From the NCBI GenBank assembly GCA_964624075.1, contig CAZUWH010000020.1, positions 1-51,371 of the forward strand: DNA of 51,371 bases, read 5' to 3'. Shown one piece after another: positions 1 to 8,553 of the stretch. This stretch comes from CAZUWH01 sp964624075. GTDB lineage: Bacteria > Pseudomonadota > Alphaproteobacteria > Rhodospirillales > Rhodospirillaceae. The notes under the pieces were generated by a model, which saw only the letters and a program-made list of their open reading frames with translations, was not told where the DNA came from and did no database searches. The number at the start of each line of letters is the position of its first letter. Within the stretch, counting starts at the first letter, position 1. The position numbers and the translations under genes were made by a program.

Positions 1-257
1 GGGGGGGGGGTGCTCCCACAAATGCGGGAATCCAGGCCACCGATCGCGCCTTGGCACCCTGAGCCAGTCATTCATCAAGCTGGCAGCCCTCCAGTACCCG
101 GACACGGCTCTCGATTTCAGGCGAAACGGCCCCCCCACCGTCGGCCAGGCTGGCGGAGCCAAGCCTCCACCTTACCCTCGGCCTCGCTCTTATACGGAGT
201 CCGGAAAATTTCCAGGCTCCGAGCCCGCAACGCGGGCCGGCGTCCCTGCGCCGAAAG

Positions 258-285
258 CCAAGCGCCAAGCGCCAAGCGCCAAGCG
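258..285. repeat. 4 x 7-bp tandem repeat
   Basis: The unit CCAAGCG is repeated four times without interruption. A related phrase (GAGCGCCAAGCGC) occurs near 9942-9954 in the gap before dadA. It is probably a small intergenic repeat with no coding role. Confidence 0.8.
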
Positions 286-387
286 CTCGGCGACTGAGGG
301 CAGGTTTCCGGAAAGTCCGAGGACCTTCCGGATAACCGTATTAGCCATCCATTCCCTGGCGGCAATCGACAGGACACCTCTGATTAC

Positions 388-411
388 CGTCATGCCTGCG
401 CAGGCATGACG
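388..411. repeat. Perfect 24-bp palindrome
   Basis: The left arm CGTCATGCCTGC is exactly mirrored by GCAGGCATGACG. It belongs in style to the CGTCATTCCCGCGAAAGC family of dispersed palindromic repeats seen near 11437, 49845, 49950 and 51050. No T-tract follows, so I do not call it a terminator. Confidence 0.75.
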
Positions 412-576
412 ATTTCTTGAGGAGTCCCAATGATAAGAGGAGAAATGCAGTGGGAAGGAAGCTTACTGATAGAGGAGTGAACGCCTTTATGAATTCCATT
501 TCTTGACAGAACTGCTTGACATTCATCACGTAATAATAATTACGAACGCTCCGCTGGAGAACGCCAAGGACCAAGC

Positions 577-928
577 ATGTTTCTGATCATCGGCACCATA
601 TTCATCGCTGGGCGTGATCCATAACCACGGGCTCGATCACCGAACCACCGGAGATTCTGGGCCATCTGATCGGTGGCGCCCTAGTCGGCACCTTTTCTGG
701 AGTGCTCGCCTCTTATGGATTCATTGCCCCCATGGACAAACTGCTGGAACAGATCTATCAGGCTGATACCCAATACATGGTATGCATCAAGATTCAGTCT
801 ACTTGCCCACATGCAAGGCTATGCGCCCCAGGTATCGATCGAATTTGCCCGCAAGATCCTGCCAGACTCAGCGCGGCCGCATGTTTGCCGAACTCGAGAA
901 TGCGGTCAACAATCTGAGCAGCGAATAG
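577..928 (+). pseudogene. motA: Flagellar motor stator MotA, decayed
   Basis: MotA is the inner-membrane stator subunit that, with MotB, conducts ions to drive flagellar rotation. A start with a good ribosome site (AAGGA, seven bases upstream) encodes MFLIIGTIF, the MotA N-terminus. The frame is soon lost and most of the middle is deleted. The C-terminal third survives in pieces of three frames: GGALVGTFSGVLASYGF, then LLAHMQGYAPQVSIEFARKI, then FAELENAVNNL with a stop at 926-928. At about 350 bases it is well under half of the usual length of about 285 codons. The decayed motB lies 28 bases downstream, so the pair was an operon. It cannot make a functional stator. Confidence 0.85.
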
Positions 929-956
929 GTCCGGACCGAACGCCGGGGAGAGCATC

Positions 957-1844
957 ATGGCCGAGGAGGGAGACTGCCCCCAGCCCATCATCGTCAACAC
1001 ATCAAGAAGAGCGGCCATGGTCATCATGGCGGAGCCTGGAAGGTGGCTTATGCCAACTTCGTGACCGCCATGATGGCGTTTTTTCTCCTCCTGTGGCTGC
1101 TCAATGCCGTTACCAAGGAGCAACTTCAGGGCATTTCGAACTATTTTGCGCCAACTACCCTTTCGAAAAGCACGACCGGAGGAGGGCAGATCCTGTCGGG
1201 TGGCACGGTGATCGGCGAAGGCGCCATGCCCAATGCCACGTCTTCCCTCAGCATCTTGACGTCCATGCCGCCGCCCACCATCGGCTCCGGAGGAGAGAAG
1301 CTCACCGACCCCAATCAAGGCCAGATGGAAGCCGATGCGGAGGCAACCGCCCGTTATGAACAGGAGCGGTTCGAACAGGTGGCAGCGGAGCTGCGCCAGG
1401 CGCATCCTGCGCACGCCGGAACTGGCTGGACTGGCGCAGAACATTCTCATCGACAAAACACAGCGGAAGGCCTACGAATCCAGCTTGTCGATGCTGAGGG
1501 GCTGGCCATGTTCCCATCCGGTAGCAGCAGCATGTACGAATACACCAAGCGGGCGCTTGGGCTGGTGGCACGTGCCGTTTAGGAAATGCCCCAAAAGATT
1601 TCCATTTCCGGCCATACCGATGCCGTTCCTCTCAATGATCCGGGGGAAAGATCCAACTGGGAATTGTCTGCCTACCGGGCTCTGGCCAGCCGTCGTGCCC
1701 TGATCGGTGCTGGCATGTCGGAGTCCCGGATCGTCCGTATCCGTTGGTCGGGCCGAGACCGATCCCTTGATTCCGGCTGACCCCCGCGCCCCTGGCAACC
1801 GCTGGATCAGCATCGTTCTTCTCCGGGAGTTTGGCGGTTTGTAG
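957..1844 (+). pseudogene. motB: Flagellar motor stator MotB, decayed
   Basis: MotB is the stator subunit that anchors MotA to peptidoglycan. The start at 957 gives MAEEGD, then a frame change leads to the single membrane helix (VAYANFVTAMMAFFLLLWLL), which includes the plug/helix region after an HHGGAWK-type motif. A further change near 1380-1400 breaks the linker. The C-terminal OmpA-like domain is readable at about 1586-1740 (ISISGHTDAVPL and SNWELSAYRA), and the last piece (RWISIVLLREFGGL) is in yet another frame, ending at 1842-1844. The gene therefore has at least three frame changes. Its 3' part is overlapped on the other strand by the flippase frame ending at 1632. Confidence 0.85.
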
Positions 1845-2903
1845 CGCCTTCATGCGGACGAGATAGTCCGCACCGAGCAGCATGCCAAATACAACCCACA
1901 CAATCTCCTGTACCCGTCGTAGTAGTGCCACGGCCATGGCGGTGGGCGCCGGAATACTAAGAGCCGTAAAGACGATCAGAAAAGCACCCTCCTGTGCACC
2001 GACCGAGGCCGGAATGAAAAAGGTTCCGGCCCGCACCATTTGCACCATCGCCTCGACGATCCAGGCATCGGCCAGGTCGAGGGGAGTGCCCAGGAAATAG
2101 GCCGCCGCGTAAACCTGCAAGGCGCCTAGGACCCAGGCCCCTATTGCCAGAACCAGTGCCAGAACAAACCTGGAACTCAACCTTGTATAGAAAGCCGTCA
2201 GACGATGATCCATGTCCTCAATGTGGTGCAACACCACGTCGACACGACGACCGATAGCAGTTCTGGACAACCACCCGCCGATTCGCGAAGTGATCTGCCA
2301 CCGCTGAACGGCGAAGAAGGCAAAAATAGCCACCGCAAACCCTCCCAGACCCACACCCGCCATTGTCGTCAACGACGCCGGCAAGGCCGGATAAAGGAGA
2401 ATCAGCCCGAAACCGATCCCGAGAAAGAAGACCAGAGCAATCAGATTGATGGTCCTGGCCAGAATCAGTGACGCAATGCTGTCACGGTAATCCAGACCAT
2501 GGCGGCTTTTCATCAAGATCGCCTTGACGGGTTCACCCCCCATGCCACCTGCCGGCAGCACCATGTTGAAAGCCTCTCCCACCATCCGCACTTTCCACAA
2601 CCTATACAGCCATAGGATGCGCAGAGGCAGTATGCTCACGGTCAGGTGCCATGAGAACGAGTCAAGTATAAAAACGGCTAGATAAAGGCCTAGGACCACC
2701 CCCGTTCCCGTCACGCCTACTTCAACGGCCTCAAAAAAGGCTGCGACAAGGTCGGCGCACACCAGGACGTACCCAAACAGACCCGCACTCAGCAAAACAA
2801 CGCAAACCTTGACCAGGTGCACGAGACGCTTCCATCTGCTGTTGAAGGTGACGTTCCCATCATACCCTGATCGTGACTGCCAAGGCTGTCTTCCGCGTAA
2901 CAC
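1632..2903 (-). CDS. UPF0104/HpnL-type membrane flippase-like protein
   Basis: This is a polytopic inner-membrane protein of the YbhN/AglD/lysylphosphatidylglycerol-synthase transmembrane family. In alphaproteobacteria such proteins are often tied to hopanoid or lipid transport (HpnL). Visible hallmarks are about eight hydrophobic helices, the FNMVLPAGGMGGEPVKA motif and the helix VGAQEGAFLIVFTALSIP near the C-terminus. I chose a GTG at 2903. The frame is open to 2960, but that part lies in repeat-like DNA, and no in-frame ATG precedes the first helices, so the start is uncertain. The last 69 or so residues (after LVRMKAL) are low-complexity and lie antisense to decayed motB. This suggests that the original stop codon was lost and the frame now reads into the dead gene. 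The substrate cannot be told from sequence. Confidence 0.75.
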   Translation of the reverse strand: MLRGRQPWQSRSGYDGNVTFNSRWKRLVHLVKVCVVLLSAGLFGYVLVCADLVAAFFEAVEVGVTGTGVVLGLYLAVFILDSFSWHLTVSILPLRILWLYRLWKVRMVGEAFNMVLPAGGMGGEPVKAILMKSRHGLDYRDSIASLILARTINLIALVFFLGIGFGLILLYPALPASLTTMAGVGLGGFAVAIFAFFAVQRWQITSRIGGWLSRTAIGRRVDVVLHHIEDMDHRLTAFYTRLSSRFVLALVLAIGAWVLGALQVYAAAYFLGTPLDLADAWIVEAMVQMVRAGTFFIPASVGAQEGAFLIVFTALSIPAPTAMAVALLRRVQEIVWVVFGMLLGADYLVRMKALQTAKLPEKNDADPAVARGAGVSRNQGIGLGPTNGYGRSGTPTCQHRSGHDGWPEPGRQTIPSWIFPPDH

Positions 2904-3133
2904 GGAGTCCGGATAAGAATTTGGAACCGAGGGGTATGGTGGAGGCTCTGCCTCCCCCATATCTTGTTTTAATCGGAAGGCAAGGGACCAGAACAGGGGA
3001 AGGGCAAGCCTCCCCCCACACCCCTTTAGTATTTAAGGGGAAAAACCTGCCGCTCCCCAGGATACCGGTTTCCCTGTGCTACGGCGGAACAACCCGCAGG
3101 GAAGCGCCCATCCGTCCCGTCGCGTCCGTCTTC
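2904..3133. repeat. C-rich intergenic repeat block
   Basis: The stretch between the flippase start and the ferritin-like gene end contains GCCTCCCCC-type phrases. It also has a segment (about 3006-3035, CCCCCACACCCC followed by TTTAGTATTTAAGG) whose near-copy lies at about 16756-16785. I see no gene. It is probably a dispersed repeat. Confidence 0.5.
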
Positions 3134-3646
3134 TTAGTCGATGCTAACCGGCGGATCAGGGTCATGATCCCAGTCCGCGGCCGGCGGTGGCGAACGATCC
3201 AGCCACGCACGAACTAGACGGACATGTTCGGCCTCCTCTGTGGCCAACTGGGTGGCCAGATTCTGCAAGACGGGATCATTAGTGCGTGTGCGGACCCCGT
3301 CATAATAGGCAAAGGCCTGCTCTTCCGCTGCCAGGGCCATCTGCAAAGCTTGGTAGGGTGTCATGAGATAGTGGGCCTCTTCCATTGCCGCCTGTTCAGG
3401 ACTCGTGTCCCTGCCCTTCCAGTCGAATTCCCAGCTTTTCAGACGTGGCACATCATAATTCCTGGCTATGGCCTCGACCTCGGCCAGATGGTGGCGCGCG
3501 TAACTAGCCATTTGTTGGAATAGCGCGGTTACTGCCCGATTGTTGTGAACATCCATGGCCGCTGCCAGTTCATCGTAGCACAAGGCCGCATCGGCTTCCA
3601 AGGCGATAGCGTGCGCCAAAAAATCCGCAATCGAGAGATGCGTCAT
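3134..3646 (-). CDS. Ferritin-like / rubrerythrin-type di-iron protein
   Basis: A 170-residue all-helical protein with the carboxylate pattern of a ferritin-like four-helix bundle. An early helix carries Glu17 and a following helix has HHLAEVEAIA. A third helix carries AAEEQAFAYY, and a fourth has the ExxH motif TEEAEHVRLV. These would bind two iron atoms. No rubredoxin domain or signal peptide is present, so a cytoplasmic role in peroxide or oxygen protection is plausible. It follows korB by 22 bases on the same strand and is probably cotranscribed with the oxygen-sensitive 2-oxoacid:ferredoxin oxidoreductase. A protective function for that enzyme is inference from position. Confidence 0.75.
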   Translation of the reverse strand: MTHLSIADFLAHAIALEADAALCYDELAAAMDVHNNRAVTALFQQMASYARHHLAEVEAIARNYDVPRLKSWEFDWKGRDTSPEQAAMEEAHYLMTPYQALQMALAAEEQAFAYYDGVRTRTNDPVLQNLATQLATEEAEHVRLVRAWLDRSPPPAADWDHDPDPPVSID

Positions 3647-3668
3647 GGCACATGGCTCCTCTTCCAGC

Positions 3669-4526
3669 TCAAGAGACTGCCTTCACAGCACGAAAGGTCT
3701 GCGCAATATCGTCCAGACTGACGTTCGATTCAGACCAGATCTGGAACGGCGGGGTGTCGTTCTTGAACAGAATCCCCAGCGCGAAACCATCATCATCCAA
3801 CAGCCGGATAAAGGCTTCGCGCCGCGTCGAGGCCAGGCTGCCGAAACCTTTATGCACTCGGCCCTTGTAGGTGCTCTGCTCCGGGCGATAGGTAACGCAG
3901 GGGCTCAAAACCTCGATGAACGCGAAACCAGGATGGCGGATGCCTTCAACGATCATTCGTGTAACATCGTTGGGCTTGCCGGCAAAACCGCGGGCGATGA
4001 AAGTGGCGCCAGCCGAGAGGGCCATCTCCAGGGGACGAAAGGCCGCGACACCGCTTCCATGGGGTGTGAGCTTGCTGTGGTCCCAGTGGGGCTCGGTGGT
4101 TGGCGATGCCTGGCCTTTGGTCATGCCATAGACGGCATTGTCCATGACCACGTAGGTGAGATCGACATTGCGGCGACAGGCGTGGATGAAATGGTTGCCA
4201 CCAATGGAATAGCCATCCCCGTCCCCTCCCACGGCGATCACGGTCAGATCGGGCCGGGCCAGCTTCAAGCCCGTGGCAGTAGGCAGGACGCGGCCATGCA
4301 CGCCATGAAAGCCGTAAGCAGAAGTATAGGCCGGCAGACGCGAAGAACAACCGATACCAGAGAGGATGGTAGTCATCTCGCGGGGAAGTTCCATGTCGGC
4401 AAGAGCGCGGGTAATGGCGGCCAGGACCGAATAATGACCGCAGCCAGGACACCAGACCGGTTTCAGATCAGACTTATAGTCCCGCGGCGTGACACGGGCC
4501 GTTCGAACGGTAACGGGCGCATTCAT
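3669..4526 (-). CDS. korB: 2-oxoglutarate:ferredoxin oxidoreductase, beta subunit
   Basis: This is the thiamine-diphosphate and [4Fe-4S] subunit of a two-subunit 2-oxoacid:ferredoxin oxidoreductase, 285 residues. It shows the cluster cysteines WCPGCG (25-30), GIGC (57-60) and a later SPCVTY. The ThDP/Mg motif starts at GDGDGYSIGG (101-110) and is followed by the conserved DNAVYGMTKGQASPT. The enzyme couples 2-oxoacid decarboxylation to ferredoxin reduction, or runs reductively. It lies 19 bases after korA and is cotranscribed with it. 2-Oxoglutarate is the usual substrate of this fused two-subunit type, but pyruvate or another 2-oxoacid cannot be excluded from sequence. Confidence 0.9.
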   Translation of the reverse strand: MNAPVTVRTARVTPRDYKSDLKPVWCPGCGHYSVLAAITRALADMELPREMTTILSGIGCSSRLPAYTSAYGFHGVHGRVLPTATGLKLARPDLTVIAVGGDGDGYSIGGNHFIHACRRNVDLTYVVMDNAVYGMTKGQASPTTEPHWDHSKLTPHGSGVAAFRPLEMALSAGATFIARGFAGKPNDVTRMIVEGIRHPGFAFIEVLSPCVTYRPEQSTYKGRVHKGFGSLASTRREAFIRLLDDDGFALGILFKNDTPPFQIWSESNVSLDDIAQTFRAVKAVS

Positions 4527-4545
4527 GATCTTGCGGGCTCCTTGT

Positions 4546-6282
4546 CTATTCGTCCATCAAGGTCAGGATCCGGCTTTCGATTTCTCCCGGTCGCAGGGGC
4601 AATGGTCCGGGCCGGTGGAATGTCTGCACCCTGCCGGGCAGGTGCATCCATGCCCGCAGGTAGTGGTAAAGCTGACCACCATGGTTCTGTTCGGCGATCA
4701 ACACGGCCTGGATACCCGCCAGTGCCTCCTCCAGCCATCGCGTCTGAAGAGGCGCGAGCAGACGAAGGGCGATCATTCGCACGGCCCGTCCCGCCGCGTC
4801 CAGACGACTGGCGGCCTCGTGGACCGGACCGGTCACCGAACCGAAAGTGATGACCGCTCCCGCAGGGGCACCATTCCCAAAGTCCTTGATATCAGCCCAA
4901 TAGGAACCGTAATCAAAGGCCGTTACCTTGCGGGCGCGCTTGTCAAGCTGTTGCTGGTGGTGATCGGCGCGGGTGGAGGGCATACCGCGGGGTGAATGCT
5001 CCAGGCCGTCAGCGGTATAGGTGCCACCGATCATGCCCGGCAAGGACATGGGTGAAATGCCATCTTCGGTAATGGCATAACGGTTGTAGTCTACAAGTGG
5101 AATCTTGGCAACGCGTCTGTGTCCTGTAAAAATTCTCGTAGGAGGCGGGTCGATGATAGTCCGTCCCTGTCCCAGAGCCTGATCGGACAGGACAACCACC
5201 GGTGTTTGCAGGGACTCGGCCAGATGGACGGCCCACTCGGTGACATGCAGACAATCCGTGATGGACGTGGCCGCAACGACCACATGCGGCGCATCCCCGT
5301 GCGTGCCAAACAGGGCCAGGTTAAGGTCACCTTGTTCCGACTTTGTCGGAATACCCGTCGAGGGACTGCCCCGCTGCACGTCCACGATCACGACCGGCAA
5401 CTCGGCGGCAATGGCAAGGCCGATCTGCTCGCTCATCAGGGCAAGACCGGGGCCTGATGTGGCGGTCAGGGATGGTACACCCCCGAACGAGGCCCCAAGG
5501 CACATGGCGAGAGAGGCCAGTTCATCCTCGGCCTGAACCAGAATCCCCCCCACCTTGGGCAGGTTGGGAGCCAGCCATTCGAGGACGTCAGTGGCCGGGG
5601 TGATGGGATAGGCCGCCGTGAAGCGCACGCCGCCTCGCAAGGCCCCGAGACCGGTAGCTTCGTTGCCGGTAAGGCTCCAGCGTCTGCCTGGCGCAGATGG
5701 GGGAACAGCCAGTTTCGGCGAAGATGTAATGAGCCCCCCCGCCGCGGCAAATCCTGCATCAATGGCGGCCGCACCAGCGCTGCGGTCAGCCTCGCCCTTG
5801 CCGTGCAGCGAGTCGGTCACAGCTTCCCGCACTGGTTCTGGCGGAAGGCCGACCAGAGCGGCGGCAACTCCCAGTCCTACCATGTTGGCGCGACCGCCAG
5901 GAATACCCTTGGCGATATCTGCAAGAGAAAGCCTGGCAACCCGGGCGCCGCAGGCCATGACAGGCGCCGGCACCTCGCTTTCAGCCGCATCGCAGACCAC
6001 GAGACTCGCAGACGTAAGCGGCAACTCGGCCAGGAAGCGCTCAATGTTGAGCCAGTCATAAGCAAGCAGAACATTAAAGGCATCATCCGGCCCCTGGATG
6101 GGCCAGGTGGCGAAGCGCAACAGCGCAACCGATTCCCCGCCACGGATCTGTGGTCCCAGCGATCGTCCCATCAAGCCGTAATAGCCAGCTCTGGCAGCAG
6201 CGTTGAGCAGAATCTGACCAGCAGTCATCACGCCGGCACCACCACTGCCTGTCAGCGCAATCGATACGGAGGCGAAGGTCAT
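4546..6282 (-). CDS. korA: 2-oxoglutarate:ferredoxin oxidoreductase, fused gamma-alpha subunit
   Basis: A 578-residue fusion. Residues 1-190 form the gamma domain (GSGGAGVMTAGQILLNAA, then SLGPQIRGGE). From about 200 comes the alpha domain, with LTGNEATGLGALRGGV, the substrate loop YPITPAT (225-231) and GSPSTGIPTKSEQGDL. The length and order match KorA proteins from aerobic or microaerophilic bacteria. With KorB it converts 2-oxoglutarate, CoA and ferredoxin to succinyl-CoA, CO2 and reduced ferredoxin, or the reverse. It is the first gene of a korA-korB-ferritin-like operon. No 2-oxoglutarate dehydrogenase or other TCA gene is in the window, so whether it serves an oxidative or reductive cycle is open. 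Confidence 0.9.
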   Translation of the reverse strand: MTFASVSIALTGSGGAGVMTAGQILLNAAARAGYYGLMGRSLGPQIRGGESVALLRFATWPIQGPDDAFNVLLAYDWLNIERFLAELPLTSASLVVCDAAESEVPAPVMACGARVARLSLADIAKGIPGGRANMVGLGVAAALVGLPPEPVREAVTDSLHGKGEADRSAGAAAIDAGFAAAGGLITSSPKLAVPPSAPGRRWSLTGNEATGLGALRGGVRFTAAYPITPATDVLEWLAPNLPKVGGILVQAEDELASLAMCLGASFGGVPSLTATSGPGLALMSEQIGLAIAAELPVVIVDVQRGSPSTGIPTKSEQGDLNLALFGTHGDAPHVVVAATSITDCLHVTEWAVHLAESLQTPVVVLSDQALGQGRTIIDPPPTRIFTGHRRVAKIPLVDYNRYAITEDGISPMSLPGMIGGTYTADGLEHSPRGMPSTRADHHQQQLDKRARKVTAFDYGSYWADIKDFGNGAPAGAVITFGSVTGPVHEAASRLDAAGRAVRMIALRLLAPLQTRWLEEALAGIQAVLIAEQNHGGQLYHYLRAWMHLPGRVQTFHRPGPLPLRPGEIESRILTLMDE

Positions 6283-6468
6283 AAAACCCCCTTAGTTTAC
6301 CATGCTGGCAGCAACATGACGCAACCCTTGTCATCCTGCAACATAAGGAAAGCAGATTACGCCATTTTTCTGCGCAGATAGCCCACCTGCCTATCGCGAG
6401 GGCACCCGGGGCTCCTGTCGCAAACATCTGCAAGAAATTGCCACTTGCAGAAAGACACTCTACCCAGA

Positions 6469-6495
6469 CCCTCCCCCTTGGATCAAGGGGGAGGG
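6469..6495. repeat. Palindromic GC-rich hairpin element
   Basis: CCCTCCCCCTTG is mirrored by CAAGGGGGAGGG with a three-base loop, and CTTTTG follows on the plus strand. A near-identical hairpin lies at 34327-34349 and a degraded one near 16500-16530, so this is a dispersed element. It lies 56 bases beyond the cytochrome c1 stop (minus strand) but lacks a T-tract in that direction, so a terminator role for petABC is possible but weak. Confidence 0.6.
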
Positions 6496-6551
6496 CTTTT
6501 GTGGCTCATTTCAACGGCATTGGGGGCTCCCCTCCCCCGCCAGTTGCCTCC

Positions 6552-7307
6552 TCAGTGAACGTCCGACCAGATCTGCCGCTTGAGGGCATAGAACAGGCCG
6601 GCCAGCAGAATCAGGAAAGCCAGAGTCTTGAGCCCGAGACCATGCCGCGCATCTAGCTCAGGTTCAGCCGCCCAGTTTAGAAACGCCGTTATATCCTTGG
6701 CCATCTGAGGCAAAGACGCGGGGGTGCCATCGTCATAGGTCACTATGTCTTCAAACAAGGGTTGTGGCATGGCAATCTGTTGCCCCGGGAATACTTTGTT
6801 GTAATTCATGCCGGGCATCAGGACGACATCGGCGGGCGGGTCCGCATAGCCGGTCAGCAGGCTGTAAAGATAGTCCGGCCCTCCGGCCCGCGCCTTGGTA
6901 ATCAGCGAAAGGTCGGGTGGCAGGGCACCGTTGTTAGCAACGCGGGCCGCCTGGTCGTTTGGATAAGGCGGCACGAACGGGTCGGAAGGACGAGCGGATC
7001 GGGTGAACATCTCTCCCTGATCATTGGGCCCGTCCTGCACTTCCTTTTCAGCGGCAATGACCCTGATCCCCTCCTCCGTGAAGCCGATGGCGGCCAAGTG
7101 GCGGTAGGCGACCAGATTCAAACTGTGACAGCTTGCGCATACTTCTCTGTAGACCTTGAAACCCCGCTTGATCTGGGCCTGCTCATAGCTGCCAAACAGC
7201 CCCTGCCAGGACCAGCTTTGCCTATCGAGCGGGAGCCTGTCGGAGGAAGCCACGGCAGGAGCAGCCAGAGCCACGATGGCCAGAATGAAAGCGAAAAACC
7301 GGCGCAT
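6552..7307 (-). CDS. petC: Cytochrome c1 of the bc1 complex
   Basis: A 251-residue periplasm-facing c-type cytochrome of ubiquinol:cytochrome c reductase. A signal peptide (1-20) is followed by the single heme site CASCH (57-61), the Met-ligand region GMNYNKVFPGQQIAMPQPL, and a C-terminal membrane anchor (LGLKTLAFLILLAGLFYAL). It receives electrons from the Rieske protein and passes them to soluble cytochrome c. It is the third gene of petABC, 12 bases after cytochrome b. As usual in alphaproteobacteria, it is not fused to cytochrome b. Confidence 0.95.
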   Translation of the reverse strand: MRRFFAFILAIVALAAPAVASSDRLPLDRQSWSWQGLFGSYEQAQIKRGFKVYREVCASCHSLNLVAYRHLAAIGFTEEGIRVIAAEKEVQDGPNDQGEMFTRSARPSDPFVPPYPNDQAARVANNGALPPDLSLITKARAGGPDYLYSLLTGYADPPADVVLMPGMNYNKVFPGQQIAMPQPLFEDIVTYDDGTPASLPQMAKDITAFLNWAAEPELDARHGLGLKTLAFLILLAGLFYALKRQIWSDVH

Positions 7308-7319
7308 GTCGTGCTCTCC

Positions 7320-8540
7320 TCAAACCTTGACCGTCTTGACCACGGGAGTCCCGATACTGTCAGGCAGTGGCCGCGTCTTCTCGAACAGGCTGACCAGCGG
7401 CGTGAAAATCAGGAAATGAACGAAGTAGTACACCGTCGCCACCCGCCCGATGACGAGATAGGCGCCTTCCGGCGGTTTGGCCCCGATCCAGCCCAGGATC
7501 AGGCAGTCGAGCAGGAAGATCCAGAAAAGCTGCTTATAGACCGGACGGAACCGGGCCGAGCGGACCTTCGACCTGTCCAGCCATGGCAGGAAGAACAGGA
7601 CGAGGATGGCAGCAAACATCAACACCACCCCGGACAGCTTGTCCGGCACTGCGCGCAGAACGGCATAGAATGGCAGGAAATACCATTCTGGAACGATATG
7701 TGGAGGCGTTACTATCGGGTTAGCTGGAATGTAATTGTCTGGCTCACCGAAGAAGTTTGGCGCGAAAAACACGAAGAACAGATAGAACAACAGGAACAAC
7801 CCGATTCCATACAAATCTTTTATGGTATAATAGGGGTGGAAGGGGATGGTATCCTGCGGTCCCTTGATGTCGATGCCAAGAGGATTGTTCGATTTGACAG
7901 TATGCAAGGCCCACACGTGCATGCCGACGAGGGCGAAAATAATGAACGGAAACAGGTAATGGAGAGAGAAAAAACGATTCAGTGTCGGGTTGTCAACCGA
8001 GAAACCTCCCCACAGCCAGGTGACAATCTCCTGGCCCACCAGCGGCACGGCCGAAAACAGATTGGTGATCACGGTTGCGCCCCAGAAGCTCATCTGCCCC
8101 CAGGGAAGCACATAGCCCATGAAGGCGGTCGCCATCATCGTGAGGAAGATGATGATTCCGATCCACCACAATATTTCGCGCGGTGACTTGTACGAACCGT
8201 AATACAATCCCCGGAACATGTGGATATAGACGACCAGGAAGAACATCGAGGCACCGTTCATGTGCAGATAGCGCAGAAGCCAACCGTAGTTGACGTCACG
8301 CATGATCCGCTCGACGCTCTCAAAGGCATAGACCGTATGGGGGGTGTAATTCATGGCCAGAAAGATGCCGGTCAGAATCATCACCGTCAGGATGAATCCG
8401 GCCAAGGAACCAAAATTCCACCAATAATTCAAATTCTTGGGCGTTGGATAGGCGGCTGCTGAGTGATGAATCATCGTGAAGATCGGCAGGCGATCATCGA
8501 TCCACCGAACGATCCTGTTGCTATGCGCCAAGGCACTCAT
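7320..8540 (-). CDS. petB: Cytochrome b of the bc1 complex
   Basis: A 406-residue polytopic quinol-oxidising subunit with two b hemes. Visible features are paired histidines on helix B (RYLHMNGASMFFLVVYIHMF) and helix D (SLHYLFPFIIFALVGMHVWALH), the Qo-site PEWY motif, and the helix C-cd1 stretch GYVLPWGQMSFWGATVITN. I start it at the ATG at 8540 (MSALAHSNRIVRW), which has an AGGAG ribosome site; the frame is open further upstream into petA. It sits 13 bases after the Rieske gene. Confidence 0.95.
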   Translation of the reverse strand: MSALAHSNRIVRWIDDRLPIFTMIHHSAAAYPTPKNLNYWWNFGSLAGFILTVMILTGIFLAMNYTPHTVYAFESVERIMRDVNYGWLLRYLHMNGASMFFLVVYIHMFRGLYYGSYKSPREILWWIGIIIFLTMMATAFMGYVLPWGQMSFWGATVITNLFSAVPLVGQEIVTWLWGGFSVDNPTLNRFFSLHYLFPFIIFALVGMHVWALHTVKSNNPLGIDIKGPQDTIPFHPYYTIKDLYGIGLFLLFYLFFVFFAPNFFGEPDNYIPANPIVTPPHIVPEWYFLPFYAVLRAVPDKLSGVVLMFAAILVLFFLPWLDRSKVRSARFRPVYKQLFWIFLLDCLILGWIGAKPPEGAYLVIGRVATVYYFVHFLIFTPLVSLFEKTRPLPDSIGTPVVKTVKV

Positions 8541-8553
8541 GCGTGAAAGGCTC

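Larger units (their letters stand above)
1..576. other. Gene-free repeat-bearing stretch
   Basis: I see no convincing gene here. The window opens with a run of ten G. The stretch holds a short 7-bp tandem repeat (258-285) and a perfect palindrome (388-411) that resembles the dispersed intergenic repeats elsewhere in the window. The last bases (AAGGA at 566-570) look like the ribosome binding site of the decayed motA that follows. Confidence 0.6.

Noticed and set aside
3645..4850. Long plus-strand frame (401 codons) opposite korB
   Set aside because: Shadow frame caused by GC-rich codon use; korB on the other strand has complete catalytic motifs.
6469..6495. Rho-independent terminator for petABC
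   Set aside because: The hairpin is strong but the T-rich side is on the plus strand, not downstream in the direction of petABC, and the same hairpin recurs elsewhere as a repeat.
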